From Microbacterium sp. 70-16 (GTDB lineage Bacteria; Actinomycetota; Actinomycetes; Actinomycetales; Microbacteriaceae): a stretch of DNA of 64,000 nucleotides. Numbering within the stretch: position 1 is the first letter of the stretch; each line of letters opens with the position of its first letter. This document shows, piece after piece, positions 7,873-16,627 of this stretch. Under the pieces are notes generated by a model, which was not told where the DNA came from, made no database searches, and saw only the letters and a program-made list of their open reading frames with translations. Made by a program: the position numbers and the translations under genes. The stretch covers positions 62,001 to 126,000 of the forward strand of contig NZ_MKTQ01000011.1 in assembly GCF_001898315.1 (NCBI RefSeq), given 5' to 3'.

Positions 7873-9708
7873 TCAGCCCAGCGGGACGTTCGTCGTCGTG
7901 ACGGGCACCGTGTAGAGGTCCTCGATCGCGCCGGCGAAATCCTTCAGGATCACGTTGCGCTTGATGCTCATCTTGGGGGTGAGGTGTCCGCTGGCCTCGG
8001 TCCACTCGGTGTCGAGGATCGTGAACTTGCGGATCGATTCCGCACGCGAGACACCCTTGTTGGCAATATCGATCGCCCGCTGCACCTCCGCGCGCACCTT
8101 GGGGTTGTTCGCGGCCTCCGTCAGCGACATCTCAGCAGGCAGATCGTTGTTCGCGAGCCAGGTCGGCAGCATCTCGGGGTCGAGCGTCACGAGCGCCGCG
8201 ATGAACGGCTTCTGGTCGCCGACGACGACGACCTGGCCGACGATCGGGTTGGCGCGGATCGGGTCCTCGAGGGCGGCAGGAGCGACGTTCTTGCCACCGG
8301 CCGTGACGATGATCTCCTTCTTGCGGCCCGTGATCGTGAGGAAGCCCTCCGAATCGAACGACCCGATGTCACCCGTCCGGAACCAGCCGTCGTGGAATGC
8401 GTCGGCGGTCGCCTCGGGGTTCTGCCAGTACTCCTTGAAGACGTTGATGCCGCGCACCTCGACCTCGCCGTCATCGGCCAGGCGCACGCCGATACCGGGC
8501 AGCACAGGGCCGACGGTGCCGATCTTCGACTTCTTCGCCAGGTTCACGGTCGCGGGCGCTGTCGTCTCGGTCAGGCCGTAGCCCTCGAGGATCGTGACGC
8601 CGAGACTGTGGAAGAAGTGGCCCAGCCGCGGCCCGAGCGGCGCGGAGCCCGACACGGCGTACTGCACGCGGCCGCCCATCGCCTCGCGCAGCTTGCTGTA
8701 GACGAGGCGGTCGAACAGCGCGAACTTGATCTTGGTGCCCAGCGGCACCTTCTTTCCCTCCTGCTGCAGCCGCGAGTGCTCGATCGCGGTGTGCGCGGCG
8801 GCGCGGAAGATCTTGCCCTTGCCGCCGGCTTCAGCCTTCTGCTCGGCGGAGTTGTACACCTTCTCGAACACGCGCGGCACGGCCAGCAGGAACGTCGGCT
8901 GGAACGAGCCGAGCGCGGGCAGCAGGTGCTTCGTGTCGGGCTGGTGCCCCGTCTTCACACCGGCGTGGATGTCGAGGATCGAGATGAACCGGGCGAACAC
9001 GTGCGCCGTGGTGATGAACAGCAGAGTGGATGCCCCGGGCACCTGCACGACCTCTTCGAGGGCCTTGGCAGAGTTGCGCGAGAGCTCGACGAAGTTGCTG
9101 TGCGTCAGCACGCAGCCTTTGGGTCGTCCCGTCGAGCCGGACGTGTAGATGAGGGTCGCGATGTCGGAGCCGACCGCGATGTTGCGGCGCCGTTCGATCT
9201 CTGCGTCGGTGACCTCGGTGCCGCCGGCGCGCAGGGTCTCGAGAGCGCCGTCGGCCATTGTCCAGGCTTCGCGGATGAGCGGCACCTCGCCGCGGATCTC
9301 GGCGACGCGCGCGGCGTGCTCGGCCGACTCCGAGAGGACCGCGATGGCGCCGGAGTCGGAGAGGATCCAGCTGATCTGGGCGGCCGAGCTCGTCTCGTAT
9401 ACGGGCACCATGACGGCGCCGGCGAAGAACAGGGCGAAGTCGACGAGGCTCCACTCGTAGGTCGTACGGGCGATGAAGGCGACCTTCTCACCGGGCTGGA
9501 TGCCTGCCGCCACGAACCCCTTGGCGAGGGCGGTGACCTGGCGCTGGAACTCCGCCGCCGTGATGTCGCGCCAGCCGTCGCCGTCGGGGACGGCGAACAG
9601 CGCGAGGGAGGGGGTGGCCTTGACCCGCTCGACGAGCAGATCGGCGACGTTCGCGTTCGGGTCGGCGGGAACGATCGCGGGGACTTCGAATTGGACGGAC
9701 GCGCTCAT
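7873..9708 (-). CDS. Long-chain fatty-acid-CoA ligase (FadD15-like)
   Basis: A 611-residue ANL-superfamily adenylating enzyme that activates fatty acids to acyl-CoA. Motifs in order: ATP-binding P-loop YTSGSTGRPKG, YGLTETTAP, then RTGDIGSFDSEGFLTITGRKKEIIVTAGGKN with the C-terminal-domain hinge. The large size and the TDIG..KEIIVTAGGKNVAP type match the FadD15 / plant LACS-like group rather than the shorter ligase at 38984. ATG 9708 has AAGGAGT upstream. The neighbouring order (FadD15, PlsC-like, aroG, kinase) resembles the mycobacterial Rv2187-Rv2176 block, which supports the assignment. Substrate chain length is not visible. Confidence 0.88.
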   Translation of the reverse strand: MSASVQFEVPAIVPADPNANVADLLVERVKATPSLALFAVPDGDGWRDITAAEFQRQVTALAKGFVAAGIQPGEKVAFIARTTYEWSLVDFALFFAGAVMVPVYETSSAAQISWILSDSGAIAVLSESAEHAARVAEIRGEVPLIREAWTMADGALETLRAGGTEVTDAEIERRRNIAVGSDIATLIYTSGSTGRPKGCVLTHSNFVELSRNSAKALEEVVQVPGASTLLFITTAHVFARFISILDIHAGVKTGHQPDTKHLLPALGSFQPTFLLAVPRVFEKVYNSAEQKAEAGGKGKIFRAAAHTAIEHSRLQQEGKKVPLGTKIKFALFDRLVYSKLREAMGGRVQYAVSGSAPLGPRLGHFFHSLGVTILEGYGLTETTAPATVNLAKKSKIGTVGPVLPGIGVRLADDGEVEVRGINVFKEYWQNPEATADAFHDGWFRTGDIGSFDSEGFLTITGRKKEIIVTAGGKNVAPAALEDPIRANPIVGQVVVVGDQKPFIAALVTLDPEMLPTWLANNDLPAEMSLTEAANNPKVRAEVQRAIDIANKGVSRAESIRKFTILDTEWTEASGHLTPKMSIKRNVILKDFAGAIEDLYTVPVTTTNVPLG

Positions 9709-9759
9709 GGTGCGGCAACTCCTTCGGTACCGGGTGACGTCGGCTGCGACGTGAGATCG

Positions 9760-9765
9760 AGTCTA
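9760..9765 (-). promoter_or_regulatory. Candidate -10 box for the FadD15-like gene
   Basis: TAGACT on the minus strand, about 50 nt upstream of ATG 9708, leaving a leader with AAGGAGT as Shine-Dalgarno. Confidence 0.45.
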
Positions 9766-9850
9766 ACTGTAACTGACACTGAGTCCCGCGTTGCCCGATC
9801 GCCCACGTCATGCACGGCTCCCGCGCCCCGTAGGACTGTGCTGTCCACAC

Positions 9851-9856
9851 TAGACT
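9851..9856 (+). promoter_or_regulatory. Candidate -10 box for the ROK kinase gene
   Basis: TAGACT about 57 nt upstream of GTG 9914; the leader contains GGAAGGGAGAGGAA as a strong Shine-Dalgarno. Confidence 0.5.
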
Positions 9857-9913
9857 CTCGGGTGCCGTTCCGCCCTGAACCAGGGACAATCGGGCGGAAG
9901 GGAGAGGAACGCC

Positions 9914-10852
9914 GTGCTCAACGTCGGGATCGACATCGGGGGGACCAAGATCGCGGGGGGAGTGGTCGACGAAGACGGCCGCATCCTGGATCGACGCCGC
10001 ATGGCCACCCCGACCGACACGGGAGCGCTCGCGCAGGCGGTCGCCGACATGGTCACCGATCTCGGGTCGCGTCACGACGTGCACGCCGTCGGCGTCGCGG
10101 CCGCCGGCTTCATCGACCGCACGCGGTCGGTGATGCTGCACGCTCCTAACATCGACTGGCAGAACGCACCGCTGCGCGCCGAGTTCGAGTCGCGCATCGG
10201 TCGTCCGGTGACCCTCGAGAACGACGCCAACGCGGCAGGCTGGGGCGAATACCGCTTCGGCGCCGGCCGCGGCTCGACCGACATGGTCATGGTGACCCTC
10301 GGCACGGGTGTCGGCGGTGCCGTCATCAACGACGGTCGCCTGCTGATCGGCGCGAACGGCAGCGCCGCCGAACTCGGACACCTGCGCTTCGTGCGCGGCG
10401 GCCGTCCCTGCGGCTGCGGACAGACCGGATGCCTCGAGCAGTACGCCTCGGGTCGTGCCCTGCAGCGCGAGCTCGCCGACATCGCTGCGACGGACGGCAT
10501 CGGCGCGCGCGTCGCCGCACACCGCGGCGAGGACGGCATCGTCCACGCGGGTGACCTCGAGGCGCTGCTCGACGCGGAGGATGCCGGGGCGCTCGAAGCG
10601 GTGCGCCGCGTCGCGACCGCGCTCGGCGAGGCCTGCGGCGCGTTCCAGGCCGTCCTCGACCCTGAGCTGTACGTCATCGGCGGCGGTGTCGCAGAGCTCG
10701 GCGAGCGACTGCTCGAGCCCACCCGCATCGCCTACGAGACCTCGCTTCCCGGCTTCGGCGACCGGCCCACCGCGCGGTTCGTCGGCGCGACGCTCGGCAA
10801 CGATGCGGGTCTGGTCGGCGTCGCCGATCTGGCAGGCATCCGGAGCGTCTGA
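9914..10852 (+). CDS. ROK-family sugar kinase, probable glucokinase
   Basis: A 312-residue ROK protein (GTG start, strong GGGAGAGGAA upstream). N-terminal phosphate-binding motif GIDIGGTKIAGGV, catalytic region LENDANAAGWGEYRFGAG, ATP loop VTLGTGVGGAVI, and the zinc-binding ROK signature with RPCGCGQTGCLEQYASG. There is no N-terminal HTH, so it is a kinase and not a NagC/XylR-type repressor. In actinobacteria this type is commonly the ATP or polyphosphate glucokinase; phosphate donor and sugar cannot be read from sequence. A PlsC-like gene follows after 38 nt in the same direction. Confidence 0.88.
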   Translation: MLNVGIDIGGTKIAGGVVDEDGRILDRRRMATPTDTGALAQAVADMVTDLGSRHDVHAVGVAAAGFIDRTRSVMLHAPNIDWQNAPLRAEFESRIGRPVTLENDANAAGWGEYRFGAGRGSTDMVMVTLGTGVGGAVINDGRLLIGANGSAAELGHLRFVRGGRPCGCGQTGCLEQYASGRALQRELADIAATDGIGARVAAHRGEDGIVHAGDLEALLDAEDAGALEAVRRVATALGEACGAFQAVLDPELYVIGGGVAELGERLLEPTRIAYETSLPGFGDRPTARFVGATLGNDAGLVGVADLAGIRSV

Positions 10853-10890
10853 GACACCGTTGAGGCACCGCTGAGAAACGGGAGCGCGTG

Positions 10891-11571
10891 ATGTTCTACT
10901 GGTTCATGAAGTACATCGTGATCGGTCCGATCGTCAAGGCGATCTTCCGGCCGTGGATCGTCGGCCGCAGCAACGTCCCGGCATCCGGCGCCGCGATCCT
11001 CGCGAGCAACCACCTCTCGGTGAGCGACTCGATCTTCCTGCCGCTGATGATCGACCGGCCGATGAGCTTCCTCGCCAAGAGCGACTACTTCACCGGCAAG
11101 GGTCTCAAGGGCTGGGCGACCCGCGTGTTCATGAAGGCGACCGGCCAGATCCCGATCGACCGCACGGGCGGCAAGGCGTCGGAGGACTCCCTCAACACGG
11201 GACTGCAGGTGCTCGGGCGCGGCGACCTGCTCGGCATCTACCCCGAGGGCACGCGCAGCCCCGACGGCAAGCTGTACCGCGGCCGCACGGGTCTTGCGCG
11301 CATGGCGCTCGAAGCGCGCGTGCCGGTCATCCCCGTCGTCATGGTCGACACGGGCGAGATCATGCCGATCGGTCGCTCGATCCCGCGGATCGGTCGCGTG
11401 GGAATGGTGATCGGCGAGCCGCTGGACTTCTCGCGGTTCCAGGGGATGGAGTCCGATCGCTACGTGCTGCGGTCGGTGACCGACGAGATCATGGTCGCGC
11501 TGCAGCGGCTCGGTGAGCAGCAGTACGACGACGTGTACGCGTCGACCGTGAAAGAGCGCGCGAAGGCCTGA
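10891..11571 (+). CDS. 1-acyl-sn-glycerol-3-phosphate acyltransferase family (PlsC-like)
   Basis: 226 residues from ATG 10891; GGAG at 10881-10884 suits this ATG better than the adjoining GTG 10888. It has the acyltransferase block I NHLSVSD (40-46, the HX4D motif) and the PEGTRS block III near residue 115. The N-terminal hydrophobic stretch (FYWFMKYIVIGPIVKAIF) suggests membrane association. It acylates lysophosphatidate or a related lysophospholipid. Mycobacterial Rv2182c occupies the equivalent position beside FadD15, so ligase and acyltransferase may work in one lipid route (inference). Confidence 0.88.
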   Translation: MFYWFMKYIVIGPIVKAIFRPWIVGRSNVPASGAAILASNHLSVSDSIFLPLMIDRPMSFLAKSDYFTGKGLKGWATRVFMKATGQIPIDRTGGKASEDSLNTGLQVLGRGDLLGIYPEGTRSPDGKLYRGRTGLARMALEARVPVIPVVMVDTGEIMPIGRSIPRIGRVGMVIGEPLDFSRFQGMESDRYVLRSVTDEIMVALQRLGEQQYDDVYASTVKERAKA

Positions 11572-11602
11572 CACGCGTCGCCGCCGCGTCTGTTCCCGAC
11601 AC

Positions 11603-11608
11603 TAGACT
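11603..11608 (+). promoter_or_regulatory. -10 box for aroG, leaderless layout
   Basis: TAGACT, exactly six bases, then ATG 11615. Transcription would start at or next to the start codon and there is no Shine-Dalgarno, which is what a leaderless mRNA looks like. Confidence 0.6.
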
Positions 11609-11614
11609 TGGCGG

Positions 11615-12952
11615 ATGCCTTCCCTGCACGCCGACCTCGATACCTGGCGCTCGCTCCCGATCAAGCAGCAGCCGAGCTGGACCGACCTCGACGCTGTCGC
11701 CGCCGTCTCTGACGAACTCGCGACGCTGCCGCCGCTCGTCTTCGCCGGCGAAGTAGACAACCTGCGTGACCGACTTGCGCACGCTGCCGCCGGCAAGGCG
11801 TTCCTGCTGCAGGGCGGCGACTGCGCCGAGACGTTCGCCGGTGCGACCGCTGAACAGATCCGCAACCGCATCAAGACGGTGCTGCAGATGGCGGTCGTGC
11901 TCACGTACGGGGCATCCATGCCCGTCGTGAAGATGGGGCGCATGGCGGGGCAGTTCGCAAAGCCGCGCTCGAGCGACACCGAGACGCGTGGCGATGTGAC
12001 GCTGCCGGCGTACCGCGGCGACATCGTCAACGGCTACGACTTCACCGAGGCGTCACGCACGGCCGACCCGAAGCGACTGCTGAAGGGGTACCACACCGCG
12101 GCATCCACCATCAATCTGATCCGCGCGTTCACGCAGGGTGGCTTCGCGGATCTGCGCGAGGTGCACAGCTGGAACAAGGGCTTCGCGCAGAACCCCGCCA
12201 ATCAGCAGTACGAGCGCCTGGCGATCGAGATCGACCGCGCCATCAAGTTCATGGAGGCCGCCGGCGCCGACTTCGACGAGCTCAAGCGCGTCGAGTTCTA
12301 CACGGGCCACGAGGGTCTGCTGATGGACTACGAGCGCCCCATGACGCGCATCGACTCGCGCACGCTCACGCCGTACAACACGTCGGCGCATTTCCTGTGG
12401 ATCGGTGAGCGCACGCGCGAGCTGGATGGCGCACACGTCGACTACTTCTCGAAGATCCGCAACCCCATCGGGGTCAAGCTCGGGCCTTCCACCTCGCCCG
12501 AGACGGCGCTCGAGCTCATCGATAAGCTCGACCCCGAGCGCGAGCCGGGCCGGCTGACGTTCATCACGCGCATGGGCGCGGGCAAGATCCGCGACGCGCT
12601 TCCGCCACTGCTCGAGGCCGTCAAGGACTCCGGCGCGACGCCGCTGTGGGTCACCGACCCCATGCACGGCAACGGCATCACGACGCCGACGGGCTACAAG
12701 ACGCGTCGGTTCGACGACGTCGTGGACGAGGTGCGCGGGTTCTTCGAGGCGCACCGCGCCGTCGGGACGTTCCCCGGTGGCATCCACGTCGAGCTCACCG
12801 GTGACGACGTCACGGAGTGCCTGGGCGGCTCGGAGCAGATCGACGAGGCGACCCTCGCGACCCGCTACGAGAGCCTGTGCGACCCGCGCCTGAACCACAT
12901 GCAGTCGCTCGAGCTCGCCTTCCTCGTCGCCGAGGAGCTCGAGAAGCGTTGA
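11615..12952 (+). CDS. aroG: 3-deoxy-7-phosphoheptulonate synthase, class II
   Basis: 445 residues. First step of the shikimate pathway, condensing phosphoenolpyruvate and erythrose 4-phosphate. It is the class II (plant/actinobacterial) type: LQGGDCAETF near residue 70, VKMGRMAGQFAKPRS, YRGDIVNGYDF, HEGLLMDYE, HFLWIGERTRELDGAH, and the late TDPMHGNG and GGIHVELTGDDVTECLGG motifs. Cys of GGDCAE and His/Glu/Asp of the later motifs are the usual metal ligands. Full length. The stop is embedded in a palindrome. trpD lies in the same window but is not linked. Confidence 0.97.
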   Translation: MPSLHADLDTWRSLPIKQQPSWTDLDAVAAVSDELATLPPLVFAGEVDNLRDRLAHAAAGKAFLLQGGDCAETFAGATAEQIRNRIKTVLQMAVVLTYGASMPVVKMGRMAGQFAKPRSSDTETRGDVTLPAYRGDIVNGYDFTEASRTADPKRLLKGYHTAASTINLIRAFTQGGFADLREVHSWNKGFAQNPANQQYERLAIEIDRAIKFMEAAGADFDELKRVEFYTGHEGLLMDYERPMTRIDSRTLTPYNTSAHFLWIGERTRELDGAHVDYFSKIRNPIGVKLGPSTSPETALELIDKLDPEREPGRLTFITRMGAGKIRDALPPLLEAVKDSGATPLWVTDPMHGNGITTPTGYKTRRFDDVVDEVRGFFEAHRAVGTFPGGIHVELTGDDVTECLGGSEQIDEATLATRYESLCDPRLNHMQSLELAFLVAEELEKR

Positions 12953-13036
12953 GCCGAGCCGGGTCAACGCCGCGCAGCGGCGTTGACGCGGCTACGGCTC
13001 AAGGTTGAGCGAGCGCCGCAGGCGCGAGTCGAAACC
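12949..13036. repeat. Two-part palindromic element at aroG stop
   Basis: Part one (12949-13002): TTGAGCC at the aroG stop pairs with GGCTCAA at 12996-13002, with GTCAACGCCGC/GCGGCGTTGAC inside, a nearly unbroken stem. Part two (13003-13036): GGTTGAGCGAGCGCC-gca-GGCGCGAGTCGAAACC. It lies between converging aroG and the kinase gene and matches the element after def, with complementary changes in both arms. Confidence 0.7.
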
Positions 13037-13046
13037 TCGGCAAGAG

Positions 13047-14981
13047 TCAGCGCGTCGCGATGACGAGCGTGACCTCGGTGCCCTTGACCCGCAGCGCGCC
13101 CGCCGCGGGGCTCTGCGATGAGACGCGCGTCGTCTCGTCGGGGAAGAGGTCCCACGGCCCGAAGTAGGTGACCTCGAAGCCCGCGTCGGACAAGGCCTTC
13201 TTCGCCGCGTCGCGGGTCATTCCGACAACGTTCGAGATCTCGTACAGCGGCGGCCCCTTCGAGACGACGAGCGTGAGGGTCTCGCCGGGGCGCCAGGATC
13301 CGCCGCCGTCGCGGTCGGCGACGCGGATGACCTCGCCTGCGTCGACGGTGTCGCTGTACTCCTCGGTCGTCGTCGCGTGCAGGTCGACCTCTTCCAGCGC
13401 GGCGGTTGCGGCGTCGACGGTCATGCCCGCGACGGCGGGCACGGGGCCCGCGGAGATGTCGAAGCGGACCGTGGAGTCCTCCAGCGCTGTGCACCCGTTG
13501 GTGCATTCGACTTCGTCACCGCCGCCGGGAGGCGTGATCCAGGCGCCGATGACGGTGCCGGATGCCGCGTCTGTGAAGTACCGCTCGGGTTCTGCGGGCA
13601 TCGTGATGTAGAACTCGGCGAGCGTTGCGTTCGCGTCGTCGAGTGTCGCGCCGGCAAGCGTGCCGATGTCGTGCGAGGCGGGGCCGAGCGAGATCACGAC
13701 AGTGACTTCGCTGTTCTTGTCGACGCGCGTGCCGGCGCCCGGTTCGGTGCGGATCGCCTGGCCGGTGGGGACTTCGCGACTGTTCTCTTCGCCGGGGACG
13801 GCGATGAGCGACTGCGCGGCGAGGATGCCCTGCGCCTCGTCGATCGTCTTGCCGGTGACGTCGGCGACGGCCACGAGCGACCCCGGTCCCGACCCGAACC
13901 ACCAGCCGGCTCCGCCTGCGAGGCCGGCCAGCAGCAGCACGAGGAAGACGAGCCACGCGCCCTTGGCGGTGTTCCGCCGCGCGCGCCGGCGCAGCCTGGT
14001 CGCGTTGTCGACGTCATCGGTGACTATCGGCGCCGTGAAGGTGCCGGGCATGACCTTGGTGACTTCGCCTGAGTCGATGCCGCCCTCGACCGCAACGATG
14101 CCGGGTGCGGGCGTGCGCACGACGTGCGGGAAGACGCCGAGCTCCTTCTCGATCTCTCGCAGACGATCGAGCATCACGCGCGCGTCGAGCGGCCGCTCGT
14201 CGGGCTCGCGCTCGGTCGACCACATGACGAGCTCGTCGAGCTGCTCGGGGATGCCGGGGTTCTTCGCGCTCGGGCGCGGCACCGAGTCGGTCGCGTGCTG
14301 GTACGCGATCTGCATGGGCTGCTCGCCCTTGTACGGCTGCTCGCCCACGAGCATCTCGTAGAGCATGATGCCCAGCGCATAGATGTCGCTGCGGGCATCC
14401 GCCGTACCGCGCGTGACGAGTTCGGGTGCGAGATATGCGATCGTGCCCATCAGCATCTGGCCGCTCGCAGTGTTCGCGCTCGTCGCGCGCGCGAGACCGA
14501 AGTCGCCGATCTTGATGCGGCCGTCTTCGGCGAGCAGCACGTTCTCGGGTTTCACGTCGCGGTGCACGATGCCGGCGCGATGCGCTGCGGCAAGGCCCGA
14601 TAGCACGGCATCCATGATCGTGATCGTCTGCGGGATCGACAGCCGGCGCTGCTCGCGCAGCAGATCGCGCAGCGTGATGCCGGGCAGGTACTCCATGACC
14701 AGGTACGCCATCTCGCCGTCCTGGCCCTGATCGAACACGTTGACGACGTGCGGATCGGCCAGACGCGCCGCCGCGCGCGCCTCTTGGATGAACCGGCCCT
14801 GGAAGACCTGATCGTCGGAAAGGTGACTGTGCATCACCTTGAGCGCGACACGACGCTCGAGTCGCAGGTCGGTCGCGACGTAGACGGTCGCCATACCGCC
14901 GCGGGCGATGCGAGCACGCACGCGGTACCGACCGTCGACCAGACGGCCGATCAGCGGGTCCGTCTGCTGGCTCGTGCTCAC
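13047..14981 (-). CDS. Transmembrane Ser/Thr protein kinase with PASTA repeats (PknL position)
   Basis: 644 residues. Cytoplasmic kinase domain: Gly loop ARGGMATVY (26-34), ATP lysine Lys48, catalytic HRDVKPEN (140-147), DFGLAR (160-165), then LAPE. Juxtamembrane basic RRRARR, a single TM at about 341-363, then an extracellular part of about four PASTA-like modules (370-644) that should bind muropeptide or lipid II. The second module carries an unusual Cys pair (VECTNGCTA). Full kinase motifs imply activity. The location between aroG and the Rv2175c-like gene matches mycobacterial PknL, whose known substrate is Rv2175c; I infer the same pair here. Leaderless start at GTG 14981. Confidence 0.93.
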   Translation of the reverse strand: MSTSQQTDPLIGRLVDGRYRVRARIARGGMATVYVATDLRLERRVALKVMHSHLSDDQVFQGRFIQEARAAARLADPHVVNVFDQGQDGEMAYLVMEYLPGITLRDLLREQRRLSIPQTITIMDAVLSGLAAAHRAGIVHRDVKPENVLLAEDGRIKIGDFGLARATSANTASGQMLMGTIAYLAPELVTRGTADARSDIYALGIMLYEMLVGEQPYKGEQPMQIAYQHATDSVPRPSAKNPGIPEQLDELVMWSTEREPDERPLDARVMLDRLREIEKELGVFPHVVRTPAPGIVAVEGGIDSGEVTKVMPGTFTAPIVTDDVDNATRLRRRARRNTAKGAWLVFLVLLLAGLAGGAGWWFGSGPGSLVAVADVTGKTIDEAQGILAAQSLIAVPGEENSREVPTGQAIRTEPGAGTRVDKNSEVTVVISLGPASHDIGTLAGATLDDANATLAEFYITMPAEPERYFTDAASGTVIGAWITPPGGGDEVECTNGCTALEDSTVRFDISAGPVPAVAGMTVDAATAALEEVDLHATTTEEYSDTVDAGEVIRVADRDGGGSWRPGETLTLVVSKGPPLYEISNVVGMTRDAAKKALSDAGFEVTYFGPWDLFPDETTRVSSQSPAAGALRVKGTEVTLVIATR

Positions 14982-14987
14982 GCGAAG

Positions 14988-14993
14988 AGTCTA
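14988..14993 (-). promoter_or_regulatory. -10 box for the PASTA kinase, leaderless layout
   Basis: TAGACT on the minus strand, then six bases, then GTG 14981; no Shine-Dalgarno. Confidence 0.6.
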
Positions 14994-15091
14994 CGGAGCG
15001 GATGCCGTGACTCCGCGGAGCGGCTCACCTGCGGGGCCACCTGTGGCTCACCTGTTATCGACGGCCCATCCGCCCGCTGTGCCGCGCCCGC

Positions 15092-16111
15092 TCACCCGTA
15101 GGCGGCGAGCCACTCGTATGCCTGCTGCTCCCACGGGGCGTATCGCTCGGGGTAGGCGGAGATCTGCACGGCCTGCGCCGCGTCACCGAACGCCATGTCC
15201 TGCCACCCGGCGATGTCGAGAAGTCCCCGCGTCTCGGGGCCGTTCGGGTCGTCAGGCCCGCCGAAGAACGCCGCCGCGGCCCGGGCCGGATCGCGCACCT
15301 CGTCCTCCGTGCCCCAGCCGGCGCTCGGCCGCTGCTGGAACAGGCCCAGCGAATCGCGGTCTCCCCAGTCGAGATTGCGGATCCACGACTCGACCATCGC
15401 CGTCGCGAGCGCGATCGCGATGCCGCGGTCGGAGACGCCGCGGCTGCGGCCGACCTCGATGATGACGCGCGCGTTCGCGATCTGCTCGGCGTCGAGCGTG
15501 ACGTGCTCTGCCGGGGAGGGCGCGGTGGGCGAGGTGGCCGCTGCAGCTGCCAGCGTGGCCGCCGTCGGCACGGTGAGCACCTGACCCGGGTAGATGATCG
15601 ACCCATCGCCGAGACCGTTCGCGGCGAGCAGCGCCGCGACGGGAATGCCCGCGCCATGCGCGATGGCCCACAGTGTGTCGCCGGCGACGACCGTGTGTGC
15701 GTCGGCGGTGGGGGCTGCAGGTGTGGTCGCGGGCTCCGCAGTCACGGCGGCGGGCGCCGCGAGCACGATGACCTGTCCGGGGCGGATGATGCTCGACCAG
15801 CCCAGGCCGTTCCACGCGAGCACGTCGGCGGTGCGCAGCCCGTTGCGCTGCGCGATCGCGCTGATCGTGTCGCCGGGCTGCACCGTGTGGCTCGGGGGAG
15901 CCGCCACCGTCTTCACCTGCAGCGGCATGCGGGGCGACACAGCGGGACGCTCGGTGGTGGCGGCCATGGCAGTCGCGGCAGCCGCCGGAGCGCTGCCGAG
16001 GGCGAGCGAAACGGATCCGATGACGGCCGTCGCCGCCGTCGCGACCGCGATGTGCGACCGAATCGGTGCGGTGGTAGGTCTCAAGAGCTGCCCCTTCGTC
16101 GACCCCGCCAC
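15092..16111 (-). CDS. Secreted LysM protein with lytic-transglycosylase-like domain
   Basis: 339 residues from GTG 16111 (a later TTG at the LRPTTAP codon is possible). Sec-type signal peptide (IAVATAATAVIGSVSLALGSAPAAA), two LysM domains (HTVQPGDTISAIAQRNGL..IIRPGQVIVL and HTVVAGDTLWAIAHGAGI..IIYPGQVLTV) separated by an Ala/Pro/Thr linker, and a C-terminal region of about 130 residues (NARVIIEVGRSRGVSDRGIAIALATAMVESW, then SLGLFQQRPSAGWGT) that looks like the lysozyme-like fold used by actinobacterial transglycosylases; Glu in AMVES is the likely catalytic acid. It acts on or holds peptidoglycan outside the cell. It precedes the PASTA kinase on the same strand, so both may respond to wall status. 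Confidence 0.8.
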   Translation of the reverse strand: MAGSTKGQLLRPTTAPIRSHIAVATAATAVIGSVSLALGSAPAAAATAMAATTERPAVSPRMPLQVKTVAAPPSHTVQPGDTISAIAQRNGLRTADVLAWNGLGWSSIIRPGQVIVLAAPAAVTAEPATTPAAPTADAHTVVAGDTLWAIAHGAGIPVAALLAANGLGDGSIIYPGQVLTVPTAATLAAAAATSPTAPSPAEHVTLDAEQIANARVIIEVGRSRGVSDRGIAIALATAMVESWIRNLDWGDRDSLGLFQQRPSAGWGTEDEVRDPARAAAAFFGGPDDPNGPETRGLLDIAGWQDMAFGDAAQAVQISAYPERYAPWEQQAYEWLAAYG

Positions 16112-16142
16112 GCTGGCACGACGGCACAGCTACGTCAACAAA

Positions 16143-16186
16143 TGTGAAACAGAGTTAATGAAGTGGCTGGTGTGAAAAGAGTGAAG
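16143..16186. repeat. Direct repeat in the divergent LysM / Rv2175c-like promoter region
   Basis: TGTGAAACAGAGT (16143-16155) recurs as TGTGAAAAGAGT (16171-16182), 28 bp apart, in the AT-richest part of the intergenic gap. Such a pair could bind a regulator of the wall-lytic gene. No known consensus recognised. Confidence 0.35.
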
Positions 16187-16210
16187 TCGGCGTTCCCGCG
16201 TCGCCGGTGC

Positions 16211-16216
16211 GATAGT
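16211..16216 (+). promoter_or_regulatory. -10 box for the Rv2175c-like gene, leaderless layout
   Basis: GATAGT, six bases, then GTG 16223. The GGAGG just before the start is only one base away, too close to serve as a Shine-Dalgarno, so leaderless initiation fits better. Confidence 0.5.
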
Positions 16217-16222
16217 GGAGGA

Positions 16223-16570
16223 GTGACCGATGACTCCGCCACGTCCACGCCCGAATGGCTCACGATGCCCGACCTCGTTGAGGTGCTCGACGAGCCGCTC
16301 GGGCGCATCCGCCGCCTTCTCGATGACCGCCACCTGGTCGGCTCGAAGCGCAACGGCGCCTTCGCCGTGCCCGCCCTGTTTATCCGCGACGGTCAGCCGC
16401 TCGCATCGCTGCGCGGCACGATCATCGTGCTGCAGGATGCCGGGTTCAGCGACGACGAGCTCATCGACTGGCTTCTCGCAGAAGAGGAGTCGATCGGCCT
16501 GACCCCGATCGAGGCGCTGCGCCGCGGGCGCAAGAGCGAGGTCCGTCGCGTCGCCCAGACGCTCGCCTGA
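16223..16570 (+). CDS. Rv2175c-like DNA-binding protein
   Basis: 115 residues from GTG 16223. N-terminal short Thr/Ser-rich tail (TDDSATSTPEW) followed by a winged-HTH-like part (LTMPDLVEVLDEPLGRIRRLLDDRHLVGSKRNG) and a C-terminal helical region ending in RRGRKSEVRRVAQTLA. It matches the Rv2175c C-terminal domain family. In M. tuberculosis this is a DNA-binding substrate of PknL, phosphorylated in its N-terminal Thr-rich tail; the tail Thr/Ser here are candidates by analogy. It sits close to the PASTA kinase gene. The DNA target is unknown. Confidence 0.8.
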   Translation: MTDDSATSTPEWLTMPDLVEVLDEPLGRIRRLLDDRHLVGSKRNGAFAVPALFIRDGQPLASLRGTIIVLQDAGFSDDELIDWLLAEEESIGLTPIEALRRGRKSEVRRVAQTLA

Positions 16571-16627
16571 GCCGGCATCTGTCGCGGCTATTGCGGCCGC
16601 GCGGCCGTTGACGCGTTTGGCTCAGGC
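16565..16627. terminator. Stop-to-stop palindrome between convergent genes
   Basis: GCCTGAGCC (16565-16573) and GGCTCAGGC (16619-16627) are perfectly complementary and contain the stop codons of both converging genes (TGA 16568-16570; TCA 16622-16624). GCGGCC/GGCCGC pairing occurs inside. Likely bidirectional terminator. Confidence 0.5.

Noticed and set aside
7801..10149. A 782-codon plus-strand frame opposite the FadD15-like gene
   Set aside because: Antisense shadow; the minus-strand gene carries all ANL motifs.
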